In this document: piece by piece, positions 1 to 9,128 of the stretch
How the letters are laid out: every line of letters starts with the position of its first letter
How positions within the stretch are numbered: position 1 is the first letter of the stretch
Source: Phycisphaerales bacterium
Lineage (GTDB): Bacteria > Planctomycetota > Phycisphaerae > Phycisphaerales > UBA1924
DNA: 64,000 nt
Direction of reading: 5' to 3'
Assembly: GCA_020845755.1 (NCBI GenBank)
Contig: JADLFE010000007.1
Location: forward strand, 62,001-126,000
Notes under the pieces: model-generated
The model's input: only the letters and a program-made list of their open reading frames with translations
What the model was told of the DNA's origin: nothing
Database searches by the model: none
Translations under genes and position numbers: made by a program

Positions 1-806
1 TGATGGAAGAGGGCGACGATATCGGCGAAGGCCTCGTGGAACGCACGGACATCGGGGTTGGAGGCTTCGAGGTAGAGCGGATGCACACCGTCGAGGATCG
101 CGTGGGTGGTTTCGTGGGCGATGATGTCGTGCGAGAGGCAGGTGAAGACGGTGGCGCCGGGGAGATTGACGGGGTCGCGTTGGCCGGCCTGGAAATAGCC
201 GAAGAGCAGGGCCTTGATCTGCGGGCTGTAGTACGCGTTGGCCTCGCGGAGCGCGTGCGGATAGATGCGAAGACGGCGGACGAACTGATCGGCCCACGAG
301 CGGCGAGCCTGCGGATCGAACTCGCGCGGCGACCAGAGCACGCGGCGTCCGAGGGCGTCTTCAAAGGCGTTGATGACGCGCATGGCGACGGCGTAGCACA
401 TCTGCTGATGGAACTGAGGATTTGCTTCGTCGGGTGACAGGCCGTCCTGCGCGAGGAGGCGCGGATCGTTGAGATCGACGGGCTCGTAGAAGCAGCCCGA
501 GCCGGGGTCGTGGTCGATGACCTCGAGGTAATCGCCGATGGGGCCGAGCGTGAGGGGGCGCTTGCCGGCGTAGTTGTCGAGATTCTCGGCGGAAGGTGGC
601 GGTTCCCAGGGGACCTGGATGGTGGCGGTGTTGATGGCCGCGAACTGGAATTGGGTTGCGATCGAGGGATCGAACGCAAAGACGCGGAGGCGGCGTTTGG
701 CGGGATCGGGGATGGCGGGCGCGGCGGAGGGCGCGGGCGATGGCGCCGGGTCGTGTTTGCGACGGGGAGTGCGGCGCGACGTTGTGCGAGTGCTGGAGCG
801 CGGCAT
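1..806 (-). CDS. Thermolysin-like (M4-type) zinc metallopeptidase, N-terminal part; 3' end outside window
   Basis: An open frame runs on the minus strand from an ATG at 806 to the window edge, giving about 268 residues. The start has a GGAGG ribosome site six bases upstream. Residues 231-235 read HETTH, and HEAFAD (Glu-258) follows about 20 residues later. This matches the HExxH plus downstream Glu arrangement of gluzincins such as thermolysin (HELTH, then NEAISD). A basic, Pro/Ala-rich stretch of about 40 residues leads the protein, and no clear signal peptide is visible. In this family the two His and the distal Glu bind zinc and the HExxH Glu activates water. The substrate is unknown. The C-terminal domain is missing because the window ends, so truncation of the gene itself cannot be judged. 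Confidence 0.8.
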   Translation of the reverse strand, partial: MPRSSTRTTSRRTPRRKHDPAPSPAPSAAPAIPDPAKRRLRVFAFDPSIATQFQFAAINTATIQVPWEPPPSAENLDNYAGKRPLTLGPIGDYLEVIDHDPGSGCFYEPVDLNDPRLLAQDGLSPDEANPQFHQQMCYAVAMRVINAFEDALGRRVLWSPREFDPQARRSWADQFVRRLRIYPHALREANAYYSPQIKALLFGYFQAGQRDPVNLPGATVFTCLSHDIIAHETTHAILDGVHPLYLEASNPDVRAFHEAFADIVALFH

Positions 807-1088
807 GTCGGTCCTCCGAGGTTGCTGCACAAGATTACTTCGCACGGCTCGGGTTGTTTCGTGCCATGGGCGGGGAATCTGGAACATCAACGAAATTGCG
901 CAATACCGCGGTGATGCGATGTTGACGGTGTTGAGACTATGTTGAGAAAGCGGATGAGGGGCAGGAAGTGCGCCAAGGTCGTCTTCAATTCCGAGATTGA
1001 CTCAGCGCCGATTCGCCAACCAAGGAGAAGAGGAACAAGCAAGGCGCGAGGTCACCGGGTTGATCACAGCGTCCGAAGCACGCGAGCG

Positions 1089-2057
1089 TCAGCGCAACAT
1101 GCCGTTGCGACGAAGGGAAGAGATGATGAGCGATTCGACTGGTGTGTCGGTGGGTACGAGGAGGTGCGCCAGGCCGCGGGCGCGACAGTCTGCGCGGAGT
1201 TGATCGGTGTATCGGGCGACGGCGGCGCGATAGCGTGCGATGACGCGTGGTGAGATGGAGACCTCGGTGGCGCGGCCGGATTCGACGTCGGTGAGGCGGA
1301 GATCGCCGAGCAAGCGGGGCTCCTGCATTGTCGGATCGAGTTCGGAGGGGGCGAGGGTGTGGAGGCAGTAGACGTCGTAGCCGGCGCCGGAGAGTGAGGC
1401 GAGGGCGTTGAGGCCGGGCGTGAGGCCTTCGGGTGCGAGGAAGTCGGAGATGACGACAAGGACGCCGCGGCCTGAGGCGGAGGCGGCGACGGAGCGCATG
1501 GCGCTGGCGAGGTCGGCGGGCGCGGGTGCGGCGGGGGTATCGGAGGCGGACTTGAGCGTGGAGATGAGGAGGTCGGCGATGCGTGCGACGGCGGGGCGGC
1601 CGCGGATGGGCGCGAGGCGTTTGAGCGGTTGATTGGGCACACCGAAGACACCGAGGGAGACGCGGTTCTGGTTGACGACGCCGATGTAGGCCAGGGCCAT
1701 GGCGGCCTGATGGGCGAAGACGAGTTTGTTAGGAGCGCCGGCGTTCATGGAGGGCGAGGCGTCGACGAGGATGTGGAGCGAGAGGTCCTCCTCCTCGCGG
1801 AAGAGTTTGATGACGAAGCGGTCGAAGCGAGCGAGGATGTTCCAGTCGACGTGGCGGAGGTCGTCGCCAGCGACATAGTTGCGGTAGTCGTCGAACTCGA
1901 CGGATCGGCCGCGGCGCTTGGAGCGTCGTTCGCCGGGGAGTTTTCCGGCGAAGATCTTTCGGGAGAGGAGGTCGAGGCGGTCGAGTTTGGCGGCGAGGGA
2001 GCGGCCGAGGAGTTCCTCGAGGGATGCGGGCAGTGATGGCGCGGGGGTGATGATCAC
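1089..2057 (-). CDS. DUF58 domain protein (vWA-like)
   Basis: This 322-residue protein carries the DUF58 signature: a basic segment followed by 'GRSVEFDDYRNYVAGDDLRHVDW' around residues 50-72 (key residues Y58, D66, R69, D71, W72), then a vWA-like fold starting at 'LHILVDASPSM' with a DxSxS metal-site pattern. DUF58 proteins usually sit beside MoxR AAA ATPases and membrane vWA proteins, where they are thought to help assemble or activate envelope or metal-dependent proteins. No moxR is present here. The gene downstream is the M4-like protease, about 280 bases away, and the gene upstream is divergent. The family assignment is secure; the role is inferred only from the family. Confidence 0.9.
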   Translation of the reverse strand: MIITPAPSLPASLEELLGRSLAAKLDRLDLLSRKIFAGKLPGERRSKRRGRSVEFDDYRNYVAGDDLRHVDWNILARFDRFVIKLFREEEDLSLHILVDASPSMNAGAPNKLVFAHQAAMALAYIGVVNQNRVSLGVFGVPNQPLKRLAPIRGRPAVARIADLLISTLKSASDTPAAPAPADLASAMRSVAASASGRGVLVVISDFLAPEGLTPGLNALASLSGAGYDVYCLHTLAPSELDPTMQEPRLLGDLRLTDVESGRATEVSISPRVIARYRAAVARYTDQLRADCRARGLAHLLVPTDTPVESLIISSLRRNGMLR

Positions 2058-2114
2058 GTGCGAAGCGGAGTGTATGGGGCATCCCCGGTCGTCTCGGCGC
2101 GGTATGGTTTTGGC

Positions 2115-2999
2115 ATGAAGACGAACGTGATGGGCGGGGCGGGCGTGGTCGGCGTGTCCGCGGCACTGGTGATGTCGGCGGGGATGGCGTTTGGGCAGAA
2201 CTCGACGGGAGGGCCGACGGGGACCCCCGGGGGCGGAGCACCGAGCACGCAGACCAGCGGGGATCAGGAGTCGATCGCGAGGCTGAAGAAGGAACTGGAG
2301 GAGGCACGCGCGGAGATCGCGGCGCTGAAGGCGCGGATCGCGGAGATCGAGGGCGCTGGAAACGGTGCGGGTGACGCTCGCGCGGTGAAGCCGGTGATTC
2401 CAATCGATCCTCTGTCGTGCCCTCCCTCGATGCTGGTGGAGTTGAAGCGGCGGTATGAGCGCGAGATTGGGGTGTATCCCATGGCGACGGCATCGCAGCG
2501 CGAGCGATTGATGGAAGAAGCGCGGCGGTGGTGCAAGGGCATCGGGCGCGAACTGCGCGGAAAGCGCGTGTGGCTGGCGACGATCGAGGATGTGAAGGCG
2601 AGCGAGGGCGGTGAGCGCGAGGCGTTTGTCGCGAAGGTGACGGCTCTGGATGAGATGACACGCAGGCCGCTGGGTGATGCGGTGAGGATCGGATTGCCCG
2701 CGCGGTTCGCGGACCGCGTGCGGGCGGTGGAGCGTGAGCGGCGGGTGGGCGATCCGAACGTCGATCCAGCGACGCAGGGTGCGTGGGCGTGGGAATTGAC
2801 GGCGGTGGTGAGCGCGGCACCGGTGTTCGATGCGGAGCGGACGGAGGCAGGCGTGTTCAATGCGCCGGCGTTCGTAGGGCCGTATGTCACGTTCGGGATG
2901 GAACTCGAGGTGCTGGGTCTGACGGACTTCGATCTGCCGCCCGAGAAGAAGGCGGAGGAGAAGCCGGCGAAGACTCCGAGTTTGGATCCGGGGAGATGA
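2115..2999 (+). CDS. Secreted protein with coiled coil, unknown function
   Basis: The frame is open from 2058, but the ATG at 2115 gives a typical signal peptide (MKTNVMGG, then a hydrophobic run ending AFGQ), so that start is preferred and yields 294 residues. A Gly/Pro/Thr linker follows. Residues of about 55-85 form a short heptad-rich coiled coil (LKKELEEARAEIAALKARI). The remainder is mixed alpha/beta with no family I recognise, and the C-terminus is Lys/Glu/Pro-rich. It is divergent from the DUF58 gene and convergent with the large metalloprotease gene. It is likely exported to the periplasm. No function is assigned. Confidence 0.75.
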   Translation: MKTNVMGGAGVVGVSAALVMSAGMAFGQNSTGGPTGTPGGGAPSTQTSGDQESIARLKKELEEARAEIAALKARIAEIEGAGNGAGDARAVKPVIPIDPLSCPPSMLVELKRRYEREIGVYPMATASQRERLMEEARRWCKGIGRELRGKRVWLATIEDVKASEGGEREAFVAKVTALDEMTRRPLGDAVRIGLPARFADRVRAVERERRVGDPNVDPATQGAWAWELTAVVSAAPVFDAERTEAGVFNAPAFVGPYVTFGMELEVLGLTDFDLPPEKKAEEKPAKTPSLDPGR

Positions 3000-3038
3000 C
3001 CACCGGGCCGACCGGCAACGAAGGCATGAAATGAAACA

Positions 3039-3062
3039 GGCCGCCCTTGTGAGGGGGCGGCC
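3039..3062. terminator. Hairpin terminator between convergent genes
   Basis: A perfect 8-bp stem (GGCCGCCC / GGGCGGCC) with an 8-base loop lies between two converging genes. On the minus strand it is followed by TGTTTCATTTCAT, so it most likely terminates the metalloprotease transcript. The plus-strand tail is weaker. Confidence 0.6.
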
Positions 3063-3137
3063 CGTGGTTTGGATTACGAAATCAACTCGTGCTGCTCGGG
3101 CTCGCGGCGCTTGAGGAAGCGTCGCGGGTGAGAGCGA

Positions 3138-6100
3138 TTACCTGCTGACGTGGTTGAACTGCTCGGCATCAGAGGCCTGCTCGCCGAAGGGGCGGGCGCG
3201 GCCGGCCGACTGGTTGATGACGGTGGTCGAGGGGTTGTAGATGTACTGGGCGTCGAGGACCTTGGCGACGCGCTGCTTGATCTCGCTGAGGTGGGACTTG
3301 GTGTAGGGGTCCATGGAGCCGTCGCCGCTCTTGAGCGCCGAATCGACCTTGCCCGACAGTTCGTGGAGTTTGGCGGAGGCGAGGGCGGAGATGGAGCGGG
3401 TGGAGGGCGACGTGCCGTCCTGGAGCGTGAGGTCGATCATGCGGTCGACGTACTCGCGCTGGAGGTTTCGGCGGAGGGACGAGATCATCGGCTGACGCGC
3501 CGAGAACTTGGAACTGGCGTTGTTGTCGAGTTCGGTCCAGACGGCCTTGGAGATGGTGTCGAGCATCTCGGGCAGGGTGAAGACGTCCTTGTCGGCGGAG
3601 GAGTAGAGCTCGGCGTCGTAGACGCGGCGGAGTTTGGTGGGGTTCATGACCATGGTCATGACGGAAGCCTGGACGCCGGAGATGCGGTCATGGATGGGCC
3701 ACGTCGGCTCGGCGTCTGGGGTCTCGTCCTTGTTGATGGTCATGCGGTTGAGGAGTTCGGGCGTGAGGCCGAAGGCCTGATCGACGAAAGAATTGTCGAT
3801 GCAGAACTTGAGGGCGGCACGCTGGGCCTCGGCGGAGATGGGGGTGATGGGCTGGCGGTTGCCGGCGTCGCCCTTGCGATCGCGGTTGACGTCAACGCCG
3901 CCGATCCAGTTGGCCATGATGTTGATGGCGCCGAGCTGGGTGGAGAGGGTGATTTCGTATCCGCGGCGAGCCTTGGACCAGGGCTCGCCGTCCTTGACGA
4001 ACTTATCGAGGACCCTGCCGCGGGAGAAGTTGGCGAGTGCCATCTGGCTCTTGGCGTAGTCGAGGGGGTCCTTGGCGAAGTCGTATCGACGGGCGAGCGG
4101 GTCCGGGCCGCCGGTGTCTTCGTCGGTCGCGTAGGTGTTGTTGGGGTCGGAGACTTTCTTGAGGACTTCCTTGGGATCGGCGAAGGTGTAGCCGTATTCG
4201 ATGGCCCACATGTCGTAGGGCCCGATGCCGATCATGTTGTAATCGCCCTGGACGGCCTTGTCGTCCATGTTGATATTCACGGGGGTGTAGTCCATGACGG
4301 AGCCGACGATGGCCTTGCCCTTCATGGCTTCGGAGTTGATCTCGGCGAGGGAGTGGATGGAGGAGGACTTGAAGTTGTGACGGAGGCCGAGGGTGTGGCC
4401 GAGTTCGTGGACGGTGAGGTGGGCGAGGGCGGGCCCGACGAACCACTCGGGGATTCCGTCGAGGGTGTCTTCCTTGGGCTTGTCGTCCTTCTTTTCATCC
4501 TTCTTGTCGTCGGGCTGCTTGTCGCCCTTATCGCCACGGCGGGGGCGATCACCGGGCTGGACGAGTTCATCGGAGTCGAGGAGACCGGCGGCGTCGAAGT
4601 AGAGGCCGGCGATGGCCATATCGCGGGCCATGCCGTCGGACATCATGCAGAGCCCGCCGCGTGGGTTGACGAACTGGGAGAGGCGTTGGAGTTCGGGGTT
4701 GGCCAGGACGGTGAAGTCAAGGGGCGAGGAGCCGTAGCCGTAGACGCCGCGACGGGCGGCCTCGGAGCGGCGCTGGGCCATGACCATGTCGCGTTTCTCG
4801 GGAGGAGCCAGGCGGACGCGCGGGTCCCACTGCGGGCGCTCATCGAGCCACGCGAGGGTCTCGGCGTTCATGCCCTCCATGGCGGTCTGCGGGAGGAGTT
4901 CGTTGGTCTGGTACCAGAAGTGGCGGATCCAGCCGTCGGTGAGGACGATATCGGCGTCGAGGATCTGGCCGGTGATGGGATGAGCGCGGCTCGGGCCGAT
5001 GGCGGTGCCGATGTCGTTGGAGAGCCAGCGGATGAAGTTGTAGCGGACGTCCTCGGGGTCCTTGTCCATGTGGGCGCCGGTGGACTTGTCCTGGTAATAG
5101 ACCTCGATGGCGTCGCGGATGCCGACCTGCTCAAAGGCCTTGTTCCAGTAGAGGATGCCGTCCTTGACCCAGCGGCGATAGCGGACGGGGACGGTGTGCT
5201 CGATGTAGTAGACGAGCGGTTCCTTGGGGGGGCTCATCTTGAGTTTGGGATCGGCCTTTTCGATCAGCCAGCGGTTGATGTAGCGGGTGTCGACCTGGTC
5301 ATCACGGAACTTGCCAAGGTCGCGGAAGGTGGTCTGGAAGTATCCGACGCGCTCGTCGGCGACGCGCGGCTGATAGGACGGGTTTTCTTCAAGGAGGCTG
5401 AGCGAGTAGTGGAACTTCTTGAGTTGGCCGCCCGCGACGGGGGCGGTGTAGGCGATTTCGACGTTCTTGGGGAAGGCCTTGGCCTTGGAGATGGTGGCCA
5501 GGCGCGGGTTGGCGCCGGAGGCGAGCCCGCCATAGAAGAGATTCGCCTGGCCGACGAAGAGCGAATCGAGGTCGATGACCGGCTGTCCGTTGGGTCCCAT
5601 GCACTCGATCTGGACATCAACGAGGACGCGGTCGGTGAAGTGGTTCTGGATCGAGTCCTTGCTTTCGCGGTCGCCGGTGGAGCGGACTTCGGTGTTGGGC
5701 ATGATGAAGGCGATGCGCTTGTCGTAGCGTTTGATGTAGAAGTTGACCTCGCCGGCCTGGAGTCCCGCGAAGAGTTCGCCGGTGGGCGTGGTGGTAGCGA
5801 GGAGGTACTTCTGGTTCTGCCATCCGCGCGGGAGTTCGGCGAGCATCTGGCCGTCGCGTTCGCGGGTCCAGACGTTGAAGAGGGACGGCTGGCCGTCGGC
5901 GGTGGAGACGACCTGTGTGTAGTCCTTGGAGACTTCGGCGAAGGGCTTGAAGTCGTCCTTGCCGGCGTCGTCGCCGCCGGCGCCGCCACCGCGGCGTTCC
6001 ATCATGCGGCGGATGTCGTCGGCGGAGGGTTGCTCGGTCTGGGACGGGGGTTGCTGTGCCTTGGTCTGATCGGCGGGCGGCTCACCCCACGCGATGGCGT

Positions 6101-6179
6101 AATTGGCGAGACCCGCGAGCGCGGCGAGAGCGCCGGCGGCGGAGGCACCGAGAACAATTCGCTTGTACATACCACCCAT
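3138..6179 (-). CDS. Large secreted zinc-dependent metalloprotease (metzincin-type, DUF5117/DUF4953-like)
   Basis: The protein has 1013 residues from the ATG at 6179, chosen because AAGGAG sits six bases upstream; the frame is open further, to 6470, but that would overlap the neighbouring gene. The N-terminus has a hydrophobic signal sequence (about residues 7-28) and a Gln/Pro-rich linker. The zinc site is HELGHTLGLRH with H591, H595 and H601, the HExxHxxGxxH form of metzincins, followed by a Met-turn-like 'VGSVMDYTP'. A low-complexity Lys/Asp insertion lies just before the zinc site at about residues 540-575. The layout matches the long planctomycete and Bacteroidetes proteases annotated as zinc-dependent metalloprotease with DUF5117 and DUF4953. 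It probably degrades or processes extracellular protein. It is transcribed alone. Confidence 0.9.
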   Translation of the reverse strand: MGGMYKRIVLGASAAGALAALAGLANYAIAWGEPPADQTKAQQPPSQTEQPSADDIRRMMERRGGGAGGDDAGKDDFKPFAEVSKDYTQVVSTADGQPSLFNVWTRERDGQMLAELPRGWQNQKYLLATTTPTGELFAGLQAGEVNFYIKRYDKRIAFIMPNTEVRSTGDRESKDSIQNHFTDRVLVDVQIECMGPNGQPVIDLDSLFVGQANLFYGGLASGANPRLATISKAKAFPKNVEIAYTAPVAGGQLKKFHYSLSLLEENPSYQPRVADERVGYFQTTFRDLGKFRDDQVDTRYINRWLIEKADPKLKMSPPKEPLVYYIEHTVPVRYRRWVKDGILYWNKAFEQVGIRDAIEVYYQDKSTGAHMDKDPEDVRYNFIRWLSNDIGTAIGPSRAHPITGQILDADIVLTDGWIRHFWYQTNELLPQTAMEGMNAETLAWLDERPQWDPRVRLAPPEKRDMVMAQRRSEAARRGVYGYGSSPLDFTVLANPELQRLSQFVNPRGGLCMMSDGMARDMAIAGLYFDAAGLLDSDELVQPGDRPRRGDKGDKQPDDKKDEKKDDKPKEDTLDGIPEWFVGPALAHLTVHELGHTLGLRHNFKSSSIHSLAEINSEAMKGKAIVGSVMDYTPVNINMDDKAVQGDYNMIGIGPYDMWAIEYGYTFADPKEVLKKVSDPNNTYATDEDTGGPDPLARRYDFAKDPLDYAKSQMALANFSRGRVLDKFVKDGEPWSKARRGYEITLSTQLGAINIMANWIGGVDVNRDRKGDAGNRQPITPISAEAQRAALKFCIDNSFVDQAFGLTPELLNRMTINKDETPDAEPTWPIHDRISGVQASVMTMVMNPTKLRRVYDAELYSSADKDVFTLPEMLDTISKAVWTELDNNASSKFSARQPMISSLRRNLQREYVDRMIDLTLQDGTSPSTRSISALASAKLHELSGKVDSALKSGDGSMDPYTKSHLSEIKQRVAKVLDAQYIYNPSTTVINQSAGRARPFGEQASDAEQFNHVSR

Positions 6180-6378
6180 GACGAACTCCTTGAGTATCAG
6201 GCGATGAGAGCCCGTGACCGGCGATCCGGTCGAGTCGGAAAGGCCGCGTGCTTGGCCACGAACGTCCCGCAGTTTAGCGAAAGCGCGGGACCGGTGTCGG
6301 CCGGAAATGGATGGAACCGGCGTCGAGAGCGCTGGTTGCGGAGAATCACGGATCGGGACTTTGATTCCGTCCGATCGC

Positions 6379-7293
6379 TCAGGCCCGGTGGTGCGACGCC
6401 CAGATCGCCAGCAGGGTGAGGGCGACGAAGAGCGCGACGGCGGCCTGGAACGGGCGGTCCTTGGAAGCAAGTTCGGTGGGATCGTCGTAGATGCCGCGCT
6501 CGACCTGCACGATGCATCGGAGCAGGCCGTAGGTCGCGGGAAGAACGGTCATCCAGAGGAGGTTGAAGCCCCAGGCACCGAAGATGTGGCTGGTGTATCG
6601 CTCGGCCTGGGCCTGGACGTAGCCGGCGTAGGTGACCAGGCAGGCGACGCCCGTGACGACGACGACCATCCGGAGAAGATCGTCGGTATACGCAGACTGG
6701 ACGGCCCGTACTGCGGCGACATCAGCGCCCATGGTGCGACGCTCGCCCAATCGTTTTCCGAACGCCAGGAACATCGAGACAAAGAGCGTGGAGTTGAGGA
6801 GCCAGGTGGAGGGCTCGACGCCCGCCGCGGCGCAGCCGGCGAGCACACGGAGAACAAAGCCCGAGGCGAGGCTGATGACGTCGAGGACGACGACGCGTTT
6901 GAGGCCGATGCTGTAGAGCGAGACATTGAGGACATAGAAGACCAGCCACAGGCAGGTGGGCAATGCGACGGCGGGTGAAACACCGAACGTGGCGGCGACG
7001 CCGGCCAGGGCAAAGAGCAAGATCGCGAAGGTGACGCCGGCCTTGGGCGAGACCGCACCCGATGCGATGGGGCGAGAGCGTTTGCGGGGATGCGCGCGGT
7101 CGGCCTCGGCGTCGCGGATGTCGTTGATGATGTAGCACCCGCTGGAGGCCAGGGCGAACGAGACGATGGCGAAGGCAACCGAGCGCCAGTCGATGGTTTG
7201 CCCGGCCGCGAAGCCGTAGAGCGGACCGATGAGCACGAAGACGCTCTTGGACCACTGCTTTGGGCGGGCGAGTTTGATGAGGTTGTGGAACAC
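6379..7293 (-). CDS. UbiA-family polyprenyl-phosphate phosphoribosyltransferase (DPPR synthase-like)
   Basis: This 304-residue polytopic protein has about nine membrane segments. It carries the UbiA-superfamily aspartate motif NDIRDAEADRAHPRKRSRP (residues of about 57-75) and a second loop 'YSIGLKRVVVLDV'. The opening 'LARPKQWSKSVFV' and the 'HPRKRSRPIASG' stretch are typical of decaprenyl-phosphate phosphoribosyltransferase (mycobacterial Rv3806c) rather than of ubiquinone or heme UbiA enzymes. That enzyme moves 5-phosphoribose from PRPP to a polyprenyl phosphate at the cytoplasmic membrane. The start is GTG with a weak ribosome site. It is divergent from a GT-C-like membrane protein, which may use the lipid-linked pentose. 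The epimerase genes (dprE1/dprE2) are not in the window. Confidence 0.85.
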   Translation of the reverse strand: MFHNLIKLARPKQWSKSVFVLIGPLYGFAAGQTIDWRSVAFAIVSFALASSGCYIINDIRDAEADRAHPRKRSRPIASGAVSPKAGVTFAILLFALAGVAATFGVSPAVALPTCLWLVFYVLNVSLYSIGLKRVVVLDVISLASGFVLRVLAGCAAAGVEPSTWLLNSTLFVSMFLAFGKRLGERRTMGADVAAVRAVQSAYTDDLLRMVVVVTGVACLVTYAGYVQAQAERYTSHIFGAWGFNLLWMTVLPATYGLLRCIVQVERGIYDDPTELASKDRPFQAAVALFVALTLLAIWASHHRA

Positions 7294-7541
7294 GAGGTGG
7301 GGAGTTGGCTCCGGGGCGGCGTGTGGGCTTGCGATAGACTATCGGCCTTGGCGGCGGGCGTGCTGAACGCGCTTGTCCGTGTTTCTTGGGAGGCCCGACG
7401 GACGCCGTCGGTTCTTCCAATGCTCGGCGAGGATGGGTTCGCGGGCCCGAAGCCCCGCGGTTTCGTGGCGGTGAACTCGACATCGGCTCTCATGTCACAT
7501 CTGACGCCGCCGCTTGATGCGGCGTTTGGGAAGAGGTCTGG

Positions 7542-8942
7542 ATGTATTACGTCAACAACGAAATCGGGTTCGCGGCGGGACGATACGCGGGGACGCATCG
7601 GCGCGGGTGGCTGGTCGGGCTGGCGCTGGCGGTCGCGATGTTCGCGGTGTCGGCGGTGACGATCGGGAAGAACTGGGCGGCGGGGTCACGAGCGGCGTGG
7701 GACCAAGACAAGTACCACCTGATGGCGATCCAGCAGTTCGCCCATGATTGGCCGCACCCGGACCTTCTGAACTATCGCTCGGCGACGACGCCGGGCTATC
7801 ACCTCATGCTCGCCCTGACGGACCTGGCGGGCGCGAGCGATACGAGCACGCTGCGCCTGATCGCGTCGCTGTTCACGGCGGGGTTGATGCTGACGTTTGG
7901 CGCGGCGCTGGCGCGGCGCGCGGGCGGGTGGCAGGCGATGGCGATCGCGCTGCCGCTGGCGTGCTCGCTCTATGTGTTCAGTTCGTCGGCGTGGCTGCTT
8001 CCTGACAACGCGGCGTGGTGGGGCGTGCTTGGCGTGATGCTGCTCGGGCTTTCGTGGAGGCCAGCGATCGGCTGGTATCTCAGCGCCGGCGCGATCGTGC
8101 TGGCGCTGGTGTTCTTTCGCCAGGTGCATCTGTGGGCCGCGGGCGTGGTATGGCTGTCGGCGTTTCTTGGAGACGAGCGGATCCGCCATCCGTCGACGCG
8201 GAGCCTGCGGGTGGTGCAGGCGGTGCTGGTGACGGTGCCGGCGATCGCGGCGGTGTGGATGTTCGTGCGTTTGTGGGGCGGGCTGGTGCCGCCGCTGTTT
8301 CAGTCGGGCGCGTTCGACGGCGTAACGGGGAAGACGCAGGCGCCGGCGAGCGGCGGAAACCTGGCGACACCGGCGTTCATGCTGACGCTGATCGCGATCT
8401 TCGGCGTGTGCTTTGTGGGGTATTTCCGCGCGGGAGCGCGACGGCTGTTTGAAGGTGACACGGGCGCGTGGCGGGTGGTTGTGCTCGGCGCGGTCTTGGG
8501 ATTGATACTCGCGCTCCCCCCCACTTCGCTGAGCGAGAGCGCGGGCAGATACAGCGGGTTCTGGGCGATCGCGGGCAAACTGCCGACGATCATGAATCGC
8601 TCGCTGTTCGTGAGCGCGGGCTCGGTGGCGGGCGGGATCATGCTGGCGATCGTGTGGCTGTCGCTGTCGCGGCGCGATGCGATCATCCTGCTCGGCGCGC
8701 TGGCGGGCTTCACGCTGGCGGCGGCGGCGAATTTCTATGCGTGGCAGCGGTACCTGGAGCCCATGATCCTCATCACGATGGGGCTGGCGGCGGCACTGGC
8801 GACCAAACAGGCGGCGGGCGTACTGGACCTGGCGGGGAGACGCGGGGCGAACCTGGAGTGGCTGTGGCGCGTTCGGGCGGCCGGGCCGGTGCTGCTTGCG
8901 GTGGCGCTGGCGGGGATCACGGTGATGACGCTGAGGAAGTAG
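7542..8942 (+). CDS. Polytopic membrane protein resembling ALG10/GT-C glycosyltransferases
   Basis: This 466-residue protein has about ten hydrophobic segments. After the first membrane helix, a loop contains WDQDKYH (a DxD-like acidic motif) followed by 'YRSATTPGYH', and the middle of the protein has 'FFRQVHLW'. These resemble the first-loop acidic motif, the 'TTPPGLY' stretch and the 'FRQTNI.W' stretch of eukaryotic ALG10 (DIE2) alpha-1,2-glucosyltransferases, which are GT-C enzymes using lipid-phosphate sugars. The resemblance is from reading motifs, not from a search. GAGGT precedes the ATG. Its divergent neighbour is a polyprenyl-phosphate phosphoribosyltransferase, which fits a role as a lipid-linked sugar transferase. 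Confidence 0.6.
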   Translation: MYYVNNEIGFAAGRYAGTHRRGWLVGLALAVAMFAVSAVTIGKNWAAGSRAAWDQDKYHLMAIQQFAHDWPHPDLLNYRSATTPGYHLMLALTDLAGASDTSTLRLIASLFTAGLMLTFGAALARRAGGWQAMAIALPLACSLYVFSSSAWLLPDNAAWWGVLGVMLLGLSWRPAIGWYLSAGAIVLALVFFRQVHLWAAGVVWLSAFLGDERIRHPSTRSLRVVQAVLVTVPAIAAVWMFVRLWGGLVPPLFQSGAFDGVTGKTQAPASGGNLATPAFMLTLIAIFGVCFVGYFRAGARRLFEGDTGAWRVVVLGAVLGLILALPPTSLSESAGRYSGFWAIAGKLPTIMNRSLFVSAGSVAGGIMLAIVWLSLSRRDAIILLGALAGFTLAAAANFYAWQRYLEPMILITMGLAAALATKQAAGVLDLAGRRGANLEWLWRVRAAGPVLLAVALAGITVMTLRK

Positions 8943-9128
8943 CGAGGCAGCGGAAGAGAAGAAGTGGTCGGGTTGCCACGTGATCAAATGGTCATGTGAG
9001 GCATTCACGCATGTGAGATCGGGCGAGCCTCATGTGACGCTCCGGCTTGGATTCAGAACCCGGACCATCGCTCGCGGAATCGCTCGCGTCTGGCATCGGA
9101 AACGCTCATTGCGTCGGCCTGCGTGTGA

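Noticed and set aside
3150-6419. 1089-residue open frame on the plus strand opposite the metalloprotease
   Set aside because: Its sequence is Gly/Val/Asp/Glu-rich without domains, and it is the typical antisense shadow of a high-GC gene whose minus-strand product has clear protease motifs.
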